Origin: Flammeovirga pacifica
GTDB taxonomy: Bacteria; Bacteroidota; Bacteroidia; Cytophagales; Flammeovirgaceae
DNA length: 64,000 nucleotides
Direction of reading: 5' to 3'
Assembly (NCBI RefSeq): GCF_000807855.2
Contig: NZ_JRYR02000001.1
Coordinates: forward strand, 1,481,881 to 1,545,880
Under the pieces are notes generated by a model. That model did no database searches. It saw nothing but the letters and a program-made list of their open reading frames with translations, and was not told the origin of the DNA. A program made the position numbers and the translations under genes. This document shows positions 55,693 through 64,000 of this stretch, one piece after another; position 1 is the stretch's first letter; each line of letters starts with the position of its first letter.

Positions 55693-56868
55693 ATGTATTC
55701 ATCTTTTTTCTGCCGCTATTCATATTTTAAGTCCTTAATATTCATTCTATTCTCGACTTTATCATTCACCGTTGAAGCACAAATCAATGCTCCTAAATAT
55801 GTCAATGAATATTTAGCTATTGGTGTTGGTGCAAGAGGGTTAGCTATGGGTAATGCACAAACAGAAACTGTAAATGATGCAACAGCTGGCTATTGGAACC
55901 CTGCTGGACTACTTAATTTAGAAGATAGATTTTCTTTATCCCTAATGCATGCTGAATATTTTGCGGGTATTGCAAAATATGATTTTGCGGGTTTTGCTAC
56001 TAAGATTGACAACCATTCTGCATTAGGAATCTCAATGATACGTTTTGGTGTAGATGACATACCTGATACGCGATATTTATTCGACCCTGATGGGTCAATC
56101 AATTGGGATAATGTACAAAGTTTTTCTTCAGCAGATTATGCTTTCTTATTTTCTTACGCAAGACAATTTCCTAAATTACCCAACCTTCAATTTGGAGCAA
56201 ACGCTAAAGTGATCTATAGACATGCTGGTCAGTTTGCAAATGCTTGGGGATTTGGATTAGATATGGGTTTACAATGGAAAAAAGGTGCTTGGCAAGTAGG
56301 TGTAACTGCTAAAGACATTACAGGTACCTATAACGTCTGGGCTTATAACCCTGCCACATTTTACGACATATTCAAACAAACTGGCAATACCATTCCTGAA
56401 AACTCTATTGAGGTAGCCGCTCCTCGATTAATTGTTGGTGGCGCTAGAAACTTTTCTATTTGGAAAGCAAGTCAACAAGAAGATGCTGAAGAATTAATAG
56501 GTGCTTTAGTTTCTTTTGGAGCTGATGTCACTTTTGATGGCAAAAGAAATACCGTTCTTAAAACAGATCTTTTAAGTATTGATCCAAGAATGGGAGTTGA
56601 ATTCCATTATAAAAAGATGATTTTCTTGAGAGGTGGTGTTTCACAATTTCAGTACATTAAAGAATTTAGTGGTAATGAAAAATTAGAATTCCTACCTAGC
56701 TTTGGAGCTGGTTTTGCCTTTAAAGGGTTTGTACTTGATTATGCACTAACAAACATTGGAGACATATCTACAGTATCTCTATATTCTCATATTTTTAGTT
56801 TAAAAGTTGATTTTGGGCGCACTCTAAAAAGAGCTTCAAATGCTCCAAAAACTGAAAAGTATTACTAA
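55693..56868 (+). CDS. PorV/PorQ-family outer-membrane protein (PorV2-like)
   Basis: 391 residues with a signal peptide (ending VEAQ). The start of the mature part, AIGVGARGLAMGNAQTETVNDATAGYWNPAGL, is the signature of the PorV/PorQ (UPF0164) FadL-like barrel family linked with T9SS. The rest is predicted as barrel strands and ends with a Phe-rich stretch (HIFSLKVDFGRTLK). PorV is the shuttle that carries T9SS cargo to the attachment complex; PorV2-type paralogues exist in Cytophagales and their role is less clear. It opens a cluster with two TPR genes. Confidence 0.8.
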   Translation: MYSSFFCRYSYFKSLIFILFSTLSFTVEAQINAPKYVNEYLAIGVGARGLAMGNAQTETVNDATAGYWNPAGLLNLEDRFSLSLMHAEYFAGIAKYDFAGFATKIDNHSALGISMIRFGVDDIPDTRYLFDPDGSINWDNVQSFSSADYAFLFSYARQFPKLPNLQFGANAKVIYRHAGQFANAWGFGLDMGLQWKKGAWQVGVTAKDITGTYNVWAYNPATFYDIFKQTGNTIPENSIEVAAPRLIVGGARNFSIWKASQQEDAEELIGALVSFGADVTFDGKRNTVLKTDLLSIDPRMGVEFHYKKMIFLRGGVSQFQYIKEFSGNEKLEFLPSFGAGFAFKGFVLDYALTNIGDISTVSLYSHIFSLKVDFGRTLKRASNAPKTEKYY

Positions 56869-56972
56869 CCTCACTTCAATCGCCTACTTATCAAACGATT
56901 AATTGGAATTTTTACTTTATTTTAATATCATTGGTAATTACTCTTACTTACACGTTATACTTTTTAACTTTA

Positions 56973-58016
56973 ATGAACTTAAACAAAAGATCTTTACTTA
57001 TTCAGCTCTCTTGTTTTATCTTTCTATTTTTATCTTTCTTTTCTTTTGGTCAAACAGATAATCATTATACAGCACCGAAAAACACTGTCACCTTTCATTC
57101 AGGAGACCCTTTAAGAGCTCTTTATGAATGTAATAGTTTACTTAAAAAGAATGCTAAGAATAAAGATGCTTTATTTAGAAGAGCTATAATAAAAACAGAA
57201 TTAGGCGCTTATCATAGTGCTCAAAATGATTTTACGCAAGCACTAAATTTTAATCATAGTAATAAAGTTGAAATTTATTACCGTAGAGGCATCACCTATT
57301 TTTTGGAAAATGACTTTCTCAATGCCATCACAGATTTTGATAGTGCAATTAGCATACAACCAAATCATGTGGATGCTCTCTGGAAAAAAGCACAGTCTTA
57401 TTATCATATAGGCGCTAGATCTCTCACTTTAGAGTCTTTAGATCAGATTTCTATCATACAACCAAACGACCCTATTATATGGCATGATATGGGTACTTTA
57501 TACTATAAAAATAAAGAATTAAACAAGGCCAAAGACTGCTTTACTAGGGCTATCATAATTGATCCTAAAATGTCTGTTTCCTACAATCATAGAGGTATCA
57601 TTTTTGAAAATCTAAAAGATGCTGCAAAAGCCTTTGATGATTACAACAAGGCTATTTTTTACGATAGTTGTTTTGTGGAAGCATATAACAATAGAGGACT
57701 GATATATCTTCAATTTGAAGATTATTATGAAGCTGAGAATGATTTTACAACCGCACTTAATAAGGACCTTCACCTTAATAAAGAAGCTTTAAATAATCTA
57801 GCCATTACAAAATATCTGACAGGCAGACCAAAGGATGGACTTGAAGATATAAACAATGTCATTCAACATTATCCATTTTTTGCCATGGCCTATATTACTA
57901 GAGGTAATATTAAAGAAAGACTTCACGATGATGCCGGTGCTTGTTCTGATTGGCATAAGGCTGCTGAATTGGGGTTACTAACTGGACTAGAGTACGCACA
58001 AGAAACTTGTCAATAA
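56973..58016 (+). CDS. TPR-repeat exported protein
   Basis: 347 residues. The ATG at 56973 gives a signal peptide (LIQLSCFIFLFLSFFSFGQ); a TTG at 56931 would push it away from the N-terminus. The body holds about eight TPR units (KDALFRRAIIKTELGAYHSA, VEIYYRRGITYFLENDFLNA, PIIWHDMGTLYYKNKELNKA, VEAYNNRGLIYLQFEDYYEA), which usually carry out protein binding. It lies between a PorV-like and a PD40 gene. Confidence 0.85.
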   Translation: MNLNKRSLLIQLSCFIFLFLSFFSFGQTDNHYTAPKNTVTFHSGDPLRALYECNSLLKKNAKNKDALFRRAIIKTELGAYHSAQNDFTQALNFNHSNKVEIYYRRGITYFLENDFLNAITDFDSAISIQPNHVDALWKKAQSYYHIGARSLTLESLDQISIIQPNDPIIWHDMGTLYYKNKELNKAKDCFTRAIIIDPKMSVSYNHRGIIFENLKDAAKAFDDYNKAIFYDSCFVEAYNNRGLIYLQFEDYYEAENDFTTALNKDLHLNKEALNNLAITKYLTGRPKDGLEDINNVIQHYPFFAMAYITRGNIKERLHDDAGACSDWHKAAELGLLTGLEYAQETCQ

Positions 58017-58025
58017 AATTATTTT

Positions 58026-59546
58026 ATGAAGAGATTACTTATCATACTATTTTCTCTATTTATAGGATCAAATCACATATTCGCTCAAGAAGATCCCGAT
58101 ACTCAGAATATCACCTTAAGTGAAGATGAGTTTGGGTTTGTCTGGCAATTAATTGGTTTAGGTGATAGTCTTTTCTATAATTTTGAACAACCTGATGAAG
58201 CTTTAAAGTATTATGAAGGTGCCTACGATTTCTTATCAGATAACTATAGTTTAAATAAAAAAATTGGCGATTGCTATCTTAAATCTGTCACAGAAGATAA
58301 AACCCTAAGCTTACCTTATTTAAAAAAAGTAATTCAAAATCATCAAGATTCTTTAAAAAGTGATGATTATTATAACATGGGTAGCTCCTTTCATTTTAAT
58401 GAAGAATTTGATAGTGCAATTCATTATTACGAACTAAGTTACATCCAAGCAGACACAAGCTTTATCTCTACTATTGAAAAACGTATTTATGAATGTATCA
58501 ATGGTAGTAAGTTCTATAAAAACTTCAATAATCATATCATTATTAAAAATCTAGGACCATCAGTTAATTCTAAATATGCTGACTTCTGTCCGTTAGTAGA
58601 TGCTGTTGAAAATAGACTTTATTTTACAAGTAGAAGACACGAATTTAGAAACGACAACCCAGATATTCGTGACCATTTATCAGAAAACATCTATTACAGT
58701 CAGCGAAAAGATTTTATCAATTGGAATGAACCTGTACCATTACCTTATCCCGTAAATAATGATGATCATTCAGCGACAGTATCCATTAGCATGGATGGTT
58801 CTGAAATGATATTATATGGTAATGGAGATTTACTTTCTTCCTCAATGGAATCTGAAGGCTGGAATAAACCCAAAAAACTTTCTAAGAATATCAATAGTAT
58901 TTTTGTAGAAACGTCTGCTTGTATAAATACTACAATGGATACTTTATATTTTGTGAGTAATAATGAATATCTATCTCTTGGTGGACTGGATATTTTCATG
59001 TCTATCAAAAATGCAAAAGGAAAGTGGGGTAAACCTATCAATATAGGTCCTGAAATAAACACCAAATATGATGAAGAAGGGGTGGCTCTATCCATGGATG
59101 GAAATACACTTTACTTTGCCTCAAGAGGACATGATTCTATGGGAGGTTATGATATTTTTAAATCAACAAAAGATTTTCAAGGAAATTGGTCAAAAGCTGA
59201 AAATTTAGGTATACCTATCAATTCTCCTTTTGATGATGTTTATTTTATGATCCGAACTAATGGTCGTCACGCCTATTATTCTTCTGCAAGAAAAGGCGGG
59301 TATGGAGAAAAAGACATCTACAGAATATCGATATTAGATGATGAAAAACCGTTATCAATAGCACGTAGAGATATATCTTACTTGTATCTAGATAAAGACT
59401 CTGTACATTTAGAAAGAGCAAAAACTCATCATGATCCTTTGATGGATATTAAGAAAAATACATTGACTGCAACCACTGATCTTCTCAAAACACTTTTCTT
59501 TCACGCTAGTTTAACAACTAAAGATTCTGTGAATCAAGTAGAATAA
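58026..59546 (+). CDS. TPR/PD40 exported protein (PorE-like without OmpA domain)
   Basis: 506 residues with signal peptide (ending IFAQ). N-terminal TPR-like helices (about 30-160) are followed by PD40 (WD40-like) propeller blades (about 180-450: LGPSVNSKYADFCPLVDAVENRLYF, GGLDIFMSIKNAKGKWGKP, GGYDIFKSTKDFQGNWSKA, GYGEKDIYRISIL). T9SS PorE has the order TPR, PD40, CRD and OmpA; here the OmpA part is missing and no C-terminal anchoring domain is visible. It starts 9 bp after the TPR gene. Confidence 0.82.
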   Translation: MKRLLIILFSLFIGSNHIFAQEDPDTQNITLSEDEFGFVWQLIGLGDSLFYNFEQPDEALKYYEGAYDFLSDNYSLNKKIGDCYLKSVTEDKTLSLPYLKKVIQNHQDSLKSDDYYNMGSSFHFNEEFDSAIHYYELSYIQADTSFISTIEKRIYECINGSKFYKNFNNHIIIKNLGPSVNSKYADFCPLVDAVENRLYFTSRRHEFRNDNPDIRDHLSENIYYSQRKDFINWNEPVPLPYPVNNDDHSATVSISMDGSEMILYGNGDLLSSSMESEGWNKPKKLSKNINSIFVETSACINTTMDTLYFVSNNEYLSLGGLDIFMSIKNAKGKWGKPINIGPEINTKYDEEGVALSMDGNTLYFASRGHDSMGGYDIFKSTKDFQGNWSKAENLGIPINSPFDDVYFMIRTNGRHAYYSSARKGGYGEKDIYRISILDDEKPLSIARRDISYLYLDKDSVHLERAKTHHDPLMDIKKNTLTATTDLLKTLFFHASLTTKDSVNQVE

Positions 59547-59591
59547 CGTCAATAAATTTAACTGAAAAGTAGCACGTAATGTCTAAGTTGT

Positions 59592-59599
59592 TATTTTTG
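59592..59599 (+). promoter_or_regulatory. Putative -7 element (TATTTTTG) for queD
   Basis: TATTTTTG lies 20 bp before the queD ATG. It is part of TATTTTTGCATCTCAAATT, which is also found at dapD. No clear -33 box. Confidence 0.55.
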
Positions 59600-59619
59600 C
59601 ATCTCAAATTTGAAGAAAT

Positions 59620-60039
59620 ATGATTTATATAAACAGAAGAGAGTTTTTTAACGCAGCTCATAAATTATATAATCCGAAATGGTCAAAAGAGCAAAATGAA
59701 GCTTTTTTTGGTCCTTGTGCAAATGAAAATTGGCATGGACATAATTTCGAGATGGTCATTACAGTAAAAGGAAATCCAGATCCTGATACAGGTTATGTAA
59801 TGAATATGAAAGACTTAGGTCGTATCACTCAAGAACATATTATCAACAAAGTGGATCATAAAAACTTGAACATGGATGTTGATTTTCTTGAAGGTAAGAT
59901 GACTAGTTGTGAAACTTTAGCTATGGAATTCTGGAAAATTCTTGCACCTAAAGTAAAAGAGTTTGCTCCTAATGCAGAATTACACTGCATCGAACTTCAT
60001 GAAACTAGGAAAAACTTTGTTCAGTATTATGGAGAATAA
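59620..60039 (+). CDS. queD: 6-carboxytetrahydropterin/6-pyruvoyltetrahydropterin synthase family protein
   Basis: 139 residues of the PTPS/QueD family. The zinc ligands are His15 (AAHKL) and the two His of NWHGHNFEM; the expected catalytic Cys is in GPCANE. The C-terminal Glu motif is CIELHET. QueD makes carboxytetrahydropterin in queuosine synthesis, whereas PTPS makes pyruvoyltetrahydropterin; the two cannot be told apart from this sequence. No queC or queE is adjacent. Confidence 0.85.
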   Translation: MIYINRREFFNAAHKLYNPKWSKEQNEAFFGPCANENWHGHNFEMVITVKGNPDPDTGYVMNMKDLGRITQEHIINKVDHKNLNMDVDFLEGKMTSCETLAMEFWKILAPKVKEFAPNAELHCIELHETRKNFVQYYGE

Positions 60040-60100
60040 TCCTCTGTAGTGATGAACTATTAGATATTCTGAATATAAATAGTTATTCAGGATACAATAC

Positions 60101-60144
60101 AAATAGAAAAGGCTCAATAATTACTTATTGAGCCTTTTCTATTT
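60101..60144. terminator. Bidirectional terminator between queD and the SGAT-motif gene
   Basis: A perfect 20-bp stem (60101-60120 with 60125-60144) and a 4-nt loop, with A/T tracts at the base, lies between convergent genes. Confidence 0.92.
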
Positions 60145-60177
60145 ATAGATGATTATTAGTATATAATCAATAAATCT

Positions 60178-61239
60178 TTATTGTAAATATTTTTTCTTCT
60201 TGCGTTGAAATTTATTTATGCGTTTTTCATTTTCTTTTGATAATTGAAAATCACTTAAATACCAATAAACATTTCGACTAATTAATATATCTTCAGCATC
60301 CAATAGAGGAAGTAATTTGGTGATGATAGCATCGTTAATCAAATGGTTTTCTGATAAATGTGTAGTTAACATATTCACCTCTTGATAATCTCCATAATTC
60401 AGCTCCTCTAATAGCTGCTCTTGAAATGATGGGTTTTCCAATATATGACCGATCATCAATTGTCTGGATTGTTTTTTAAAGGTCATAGAAAGCAATTGTA
60501 GTTGCTGTTCTTCATCACTTATTTGAAGTAATTCTTTGATTTCGGAAGCATAAAGATCATTGGCTTTTCCTAGAAAGTAGACCCAATTCGCCTCTAGTTC
60601 TTTTGGATTGGAAATGAAGTATTCAAGAAGATAACTAATTACTCTTTCTTCATCTACATTCATCAATGTTTCAATTTCTTCTTTTTGTAAATGCGATAAA
60701 GATTGCTGTCTGATAGCCGATTTTATTTCTCTACTGTTCACCCAATGCCATAATGTAAAACAAGACAACGTGGCCCCTACTACTACATCTTTCTCTGTGA
60801 TAAATGCTTTTGTTGCTCCAGAATATCCGTCCAATCCTTCTTCTTCATCAAGTTGTAAATCGTTATAAGTAAGACCATCTAAAATAGAAAATGGATCTCT
60901 TATTATTTGATTTAATTTCTGATAATCTTCTTGATCAAAGTCCAATGCTTTACCATCAACATATTTTTCAAGAGCTTGTCCTTTAGGAATAATCAATGCT
61001 GAAAAATCACCAAACTGATCCCACTCTAAAGTAACTGTAATGATTTTACATTGGTTTGTAAAACAGATAACTGATTCTACATTAGTTGTATATTTATTGT
61101 CCTCAGAAATATTTATAGTCAAATGCTGAGGATTTTCTTTCAACCCAGGATGGGATGCTTCCACTTGAAAAGAAGAAGGAGACTGAAAAAATAAAAAGGG
61201 TTGAAATAAAAAGAGTAAAATGAAGTTTATTTTCATCAT
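60178..61239 (-). CDS. Secreted protein of unknown function with a SGAT motif and helical repeats
   Basis: 353 residues with a signal peptide (about 1-20). Residues 40-150 form an alpha/beta part ending in LDGYSGATKAFITEKDVV; D137-G-Y-S-G-A-T143 fits the pattern Dxx(S/T)GAT of flavinylated FMN-binding proteins. Residues 185-340 are helical repeats of HEAT type (EEIETLMNVDEERVISYLLE, ITKLLPLLDAEDILISRNVYWYLS). I do not recognise a family. It lies downstream of an FAD oxidoreductase gene but a terminator separates them. Confidence 0.6.
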   Translation of the reverse strand: MMKINFILLFLFQPFLFFQSPSSFQVEASHPGLKENPQHLTINISEDNKYTTNVESVICFTNQCKIITVTLEWDQFGDFSALIIPKGQALEKYVDGKALDFDQEDYQKLNQIIRDPFSILDGLTYNDLQLDEEEGLDGYSGATKAFITEKDVVVGATLSCFTLWHWVNSREIKSAIRQQSLSHLQKEEIETLMNVDEERVISYLLEYFISNPKELEANWVYFLGKANDLYASEIKELLQISDEEQQLQLLSMTFKKQSRQLMIGHILENPSFQEQLLEELNYGDYQEVNMLTTHLSENHLINDAIITKLLPLLDAEDILISRNVYWYLSDFQLSKENEKRINKFQRKKKKYLQ

Positions 61240-61274
61240 AGTTTAAACACCTATTTCTTGATAAGGTGATAAGT

Positions 61275-61331
61275 TAAAAAGTCCCGGTATTTATTAGATT
61301 TCAGTGTATGTCATCTACTAAATACCGGGAC
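61275..61331 (-). terminator. Terminator of the FAD oxidoreductase gene
   Basis: Arms at 61281-61293 and 61319-61331 form a 13-bp GC-rich stem, extended by five more pairs after one mismatch; a minus-strand T tract (61276-61280) follows. Confidence 0.8.
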
Positions 61332-61353
61332 AATATCATAAATATTATTGAGA

Positions 61354-63285
61354 TTATGAATAACAACGAACTTCGTATAATCGAATATTCTTTTCTCCCC
61401 AAGTATTTTTTAATTTAAGTCGCATTCCAGTCGTTTTCTTTTGTTCAAAATCTAATTTGATCAACCTACTGATATTGTCCTCCACTTTAGCTACTGATTG
61501 CCACTTGCCATTCACTCTTATCTGAGCATCAAAATTCTTGATTAATTCTGGTGGTATATCATTTATCTGATCCTTATTTTTAGCAGGGTTCTTATGCATC
61601 ATCAAATTACGATGAAGGTTGGTATTTCCTTTTAATTCAATTTTGGATAATGCCACAGGTATATCCCATTCAAAAATAACTTCAGCATCTAAACCATTTG
61701 ATTCCCAATGGTGAATCTTATTATCAATATCTCTAGATGTACCGTCTACTAAGTATTGAGCGTCTCCAGATGCTGTAGAAGACACTGTGATTTTTGATGC
61801 CTTTTTAGCTAGATCATTCTCATCTTGAGCAGCTCTTCTAGGAATATATACATCATCTCTCAATAATTGCTCTTGTAAGAGATTAATATTTTTATTAGCC
61901 AACTCTCTAGGTGTCCATTTTTTATCCACACATATTTGTGCTGCTGTACCAATTGCTTGTCCCATTAAACCACATGTCGCCATAATTCTAGTAGACGATA
62001 ACGCCACATGAGTAACAGATACATTACGACCGGCAAACATTAGGTTACTAATATTTTTAGAATATAAAGAGCGGAAAGGCACTTGATAAACTTCTTTAAA
62101 CCTTGCATGAAAATAAGAAGGAGGCTCATTAGGGCTTTCAATTCCACCAGGACAGTGCTCATCAAAAGACCAACCACCGTAAGCTACAGCATCTTCAAAT
62201 TGTATATTGTCTTGCATGTCCTTTTGAGAAAGGATATGATCTCCCATAAATCTTCTAGACTCTCTTCTTCCAGGAAATGAACCTACCCAATCTAAAGCAA
62301 TATTCTCAGCTTCAGGAAACTTACCAGAGTTTTTGACATAGTCCCAAACACCGTGCATGTATCCTAATAATTTATGTCTATTTTCTTCAAAGTCTTCAAT
62401 AATGTCGAATTCACTTCCTAGTTCAACCCACCAATAACCTTCTTTAAAATTCTTGATTCCTCTATCATGCATTTTGTCAGCTTCATACGGAATAGTAAAC
62501 TTTGGAGCGTTATATTTAACAGGCTTGCCCATATCTTTTGTAATCATCATTACGGTAGCTCCCATTTGCCAACCATCTGCTTTATCTGGAGCAAAAGATT
62601 CATCAAATTCCGCTTTTCCTTCACGACCAGTTCTGTACTCTGCTCCTGCTTGTGCAGCCATTAAACCATCGCCAGAACAATCACAAAAAACATCTGCTTT
62701 GATCGTATAGTAAGTTTCTGTGGTAGACTGCCAACAAAGAATGTCCGTTATTTTATCTTTCTTAGTTTGAGCATCTATTGCTTGTGTGTTTAACATCACA
62801 TCAAGATTTTCCTCTCTTGTGACAAAATCATATACAACATGATCCCAAACTGGGTAAGATTCCTGAGGATTATAATGCCAATTTTCTATTAATAATTCCT
62901 CAACAATACCTGTTTCTCTCTCAGTTCTATTTTTTCTTTTTAATCCTTTTACTCCATTTAAAGTCACTCGGATTTCAGAAGATGCATTACCTCCTAGAAC
63001 AGGACGATCGTTTACTAATAACGTTTTTGCTCCCATTCTAGCAGAAGAAACTGCAGCACAAATACCTGCAATACCAGCACCTACAACTACTACATCATAA
63101 GTTACTGTTTTCTCTCTAGAAGGTATTCCTTTTTTACCGTTACCGACTTGGTACCAATTGTCTTTTTGCCTTTTCTTAGAGTCTGTAATCTGCCCCTTTT
63201 TGTCTTTAGCATTAGCTGATGATAGTCCTATTCCAGCGGCAACAGTCGCCATGGAAGTATTCTTAAAAAAATCTCTTCTTTTCAT
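61354..63285 (-). CDS. Tat-exported FAD-dependent oxidoreductase
   Basis: 643 residues. The N-terminus MKRRDFFKNTSMATVAAGIG is a Tat signal with the twin-Arg motif RRDFF. The FAD domain (FAD_oxidored, PF12831) starts with VVVVGAGIAGICAAVSSARMG (about 66-86) and goes on with GGNASSEIRVTL and FCDCSGDGLMAAQAGAEYR. The central part includes VPFRSLYSKNISNLMFAGRN. The last ~140 residues look like a carbohydrate-binding F5/8-type domain (DAEVIFEWDIPVALSKIELKG). The substrate is unknown; related enzymes may act on sugars or hydroxy acids. It is the only gene in this transcript. Confidence 0.85.
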   Translation of the reverse strand: MKRRDFFKNTSMATVAAGIGLSSANAKDKKGQITDSKKRQKDNWYQVGNGKKGIPSREKTVTYDVVVVGAGIAGICAAVSSARMGAKTLLVNDRPVLGGNASSEIRVTLNGVKGLKRKNRTERETGIVEELLIENWHYNPQESYPVWDHVVYDFVTREENLDVMLNTQAIDAQTKKDKITDILCWQSTTETYYTIKADVFCDCSGDGLMAAQAGAEYRTGREGKAEFDESFAPDKADGWQMGATVMMITKDMGKPVKYNAPKFTIPYEADKMHDRGIKNFKEGYWWVELGSEFDIIEDFEENRHKLLGYMHGVWDYVKNSGKFPEAENIALDWVGSFPGRRESRRFMGDHILSQKDMQDNIQFEDAVAYGGWSFDEHCPGGIESPNEPPSYFHARFKEVYQVPFRSLYSKNISNLMFAGRNVSVTHVALSSTRIMATCGLMGQAIGTAAQICVDKKWTPRELANKNINLLQEQLLRDDVYIPRRAAQDENDLAKKASKITVSSTASGDAQYLVDGTSRDIDNKIHHWESNGLDAEVIFEWDIPVALSKIELKGNTNLHRNLMMHKNPAKNKDQINDIPPELIKNFDAQIRVNGKWQSVAKVEDNISRLIKLDFEQKKTTGMRLKLKNTWGEKNIRLYEVRCYS

Positions 63286-63646
63286 TTCTTTCTTTGTTGA
63301 TGTTGTAGAACAAATATCAATACAACACCATAACTAAGTGTGATTGTCAATAATTTTAATGTCTTGTATAATATATTTTCATGTATGAGACACTCAAAAA
63401 TAAGCTTTCCTTTCTTCCTCGTAAAAAAGATGACATTTAGATCCTATAATATAATTAGTAGACTATATCACGGTTCATTACTTTTTGATTAGCATTTATA
63501 AATGCTGAAACCACACCTAATTAATTAAAAAATCAGATCATTACTATCCCATAATTTATTTTAAGATGCTTTTTAATAAGTATCCTTTTTTTTATGCCCT
63601 CTCCTGTTTAGCTTTGTTCATTATCGTATTCTTAATAATGTAGCAG
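63286..63646. other. Region between the FAD oxidoreductase gene and lpxB
   Basis: The stretch 63286-63565 has no gene or strong hairpin visible. A 25-codon ORF fills 63566-63643. The region must hold the promoters of both divergent genes but no clear Bacteroidota boxes could be selected. Confidence 0.5.
63566..63643 (+). CDS. 25-residue hydrophobic ORF upstream of lpxB
   Basis: An ATG at 63566 opens 25 codons that encode MLFNKYPFFYALSCLALFII (20 residues) then VFLIM, a single membrane-helix-like peptide. The stop at 63641-63643 lies 3 bp before the lpxB ATG, so it could act as a leader peptide or a small membrane protein. No evidence beyond position and hydrophobicity; a chance ORF is possible. 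Confidence 0.3.
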   Translation: MLFNKYPFFYALSCLALFIIVFLIM

Positions 63647-64000
63647 ATGAAATACTATTTAATTGCTGGCGAAAAGTCAGGCGATTTACATGCCTCCAAC
63701 TTAATGAAAGAAATTTTGGTCAACGATCCAGAAGCTGAATTTAGATTCTGGGGAGGAGAGGAAATGCAAAAAGTCGGTGGCACTATGATTCATCATTATT
63801 CTGATATCTCATTTATGGGGTTTTTAGAAGTTGCCAAAAATCTGCTTACTATTAGACGTTACCTCAACGAATGTAAAAAAGATATCTTATGCTGGAAACC
63901 TGATGTAGTCATCTTAGTTGACTTCTCTGGATTTAACCTTAAGATTGCTAAATATGTAAAACCTCGAGGAACAAAAGTCTTTTATTACATTTCTCCAAAA
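63647..64000 (+). CDS. lpxB: Lipid-A-disaccharide synthase, truncated by the window end
   Basis: 118 codons are visible and the frame is open to the end of the window. The N-terminus MKYYLIAGEKSGDLHASNLM matches the LpxB GExSGDxH motif, and WKPDVVILVDFSGFNLKIA is the second typical segment. LpxB condenses UDP-diacylglucosamine with lipid X to form the lipid A disaccharide. Only the N-terminal third is present. The ATG at 63647 gives the family N-terminus. Confidence 0.9.
   Translation, partial: MKYYLIAGEKSGDLHASNLMKEILVNDPEAEFRFWGGEEMQKVGGTMIHHYSDISFMGFLEVAKNLLTIRRYLNECKKDILCWKPDVVILVDFSGFNLKIAKYVKPRGTKVFYYISPK

Noticed and set aside
1-64000. Prophage, transposase, integrase, toxin-antitoxin or CRISPR-Cas genes
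   Set aside because: None found among the genes read on either strand. The accessory block at 16-31 kb has no recombinase or attachment-like repeats at its edges that I could see.

Overview
The window looks like a chromosomal segment from an AT-rich member of the Bacteroidota, most likely Cytophagales/Flammeovirgaceae-like (family level is an inference). The evidence is a T9SS C-terminal sorting domain on a 2722-residue surface protein, a PorV-like barrel, Bacteroidota-type promoters (TTTG about 19 nt from TAnnTTTG) in place of -35/-10 boxes, weak Shine-Dalgarno sequences, and many families typical of this phylum (DUF3667, DUF3109, KdnA/KdnB, S9 peptidase). I see no insertion sequence, prophage, integrase or CRISPR array. 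Genes are separated by clear hairpin/T-tract terminators, and both ends of the window cut genes (a hotdog thioesterase on the left, lpxB on the right).

Left part (1-9.4 kb): a thioesterase fragment, an O-methyltransferase, a seven-LysM secreted protein, an outer-membrane barrel, the kdnA-kdnB pair that predicts 8-amino-Kdo in the LPS, and a zinc-ribbon DUF3667 membrane protein. On the minus strand from 14 kb down to 8 kb lie gltB-gltD (glutamate synthase), with a Crp-family regulator and ttcA upstream.

Central accessory block (16-31.2 kb, minus strand), the most unusual part: a tripartite TIR-like/Rossmannoid protein, a membrane-anchored nSTAND1-type NTPase with a coiled coil and WD40 propeller, a TPR/outer-membrane-barrel protein, a propeller lipoprotein and a giant modular T9SS surface protein. 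The first four are tightly spaced in one direction and the fifth follows 167 bp later. This could be a signalling or conflict system that spans cytoplasm, inner membrane, periplasm, outer membrane and cell surface. No function is established by the sequence alone.

Housekeeping stretch (31-48.7 kb): an aldo/keto reductase with Glu in place of the catalytic His, rarA, guaB, a tandem array of seven tRNA-Val(UAC) genes behind a textbook Bacteroidota promoter, an L-2-hydroxyglutarate oxidase-like gene, thrS, an AGCS symporter with a large insertion, mutS2, a DUF3109 protein, dapD, a DUF1269 protein and a GHL10 glycosidase-like lipoprotein/secreted protein.

Right part (48.7-64 kb): a small lipoprotein with an S9 peptidase, a TusA/DsrE/SpoIIE-phosphatase operon, an AcuI-like reductase, a SixA-like phosphatase, a PorV2-TPR-TPR/PD40 cluster, a QueD/PTPS protein, an unknown secreted protein with a SGAT motif next to a Tat-exported FAD oxidoreductase, and the start of lpxB preceded by a 25-codon hydrophobic ORF.
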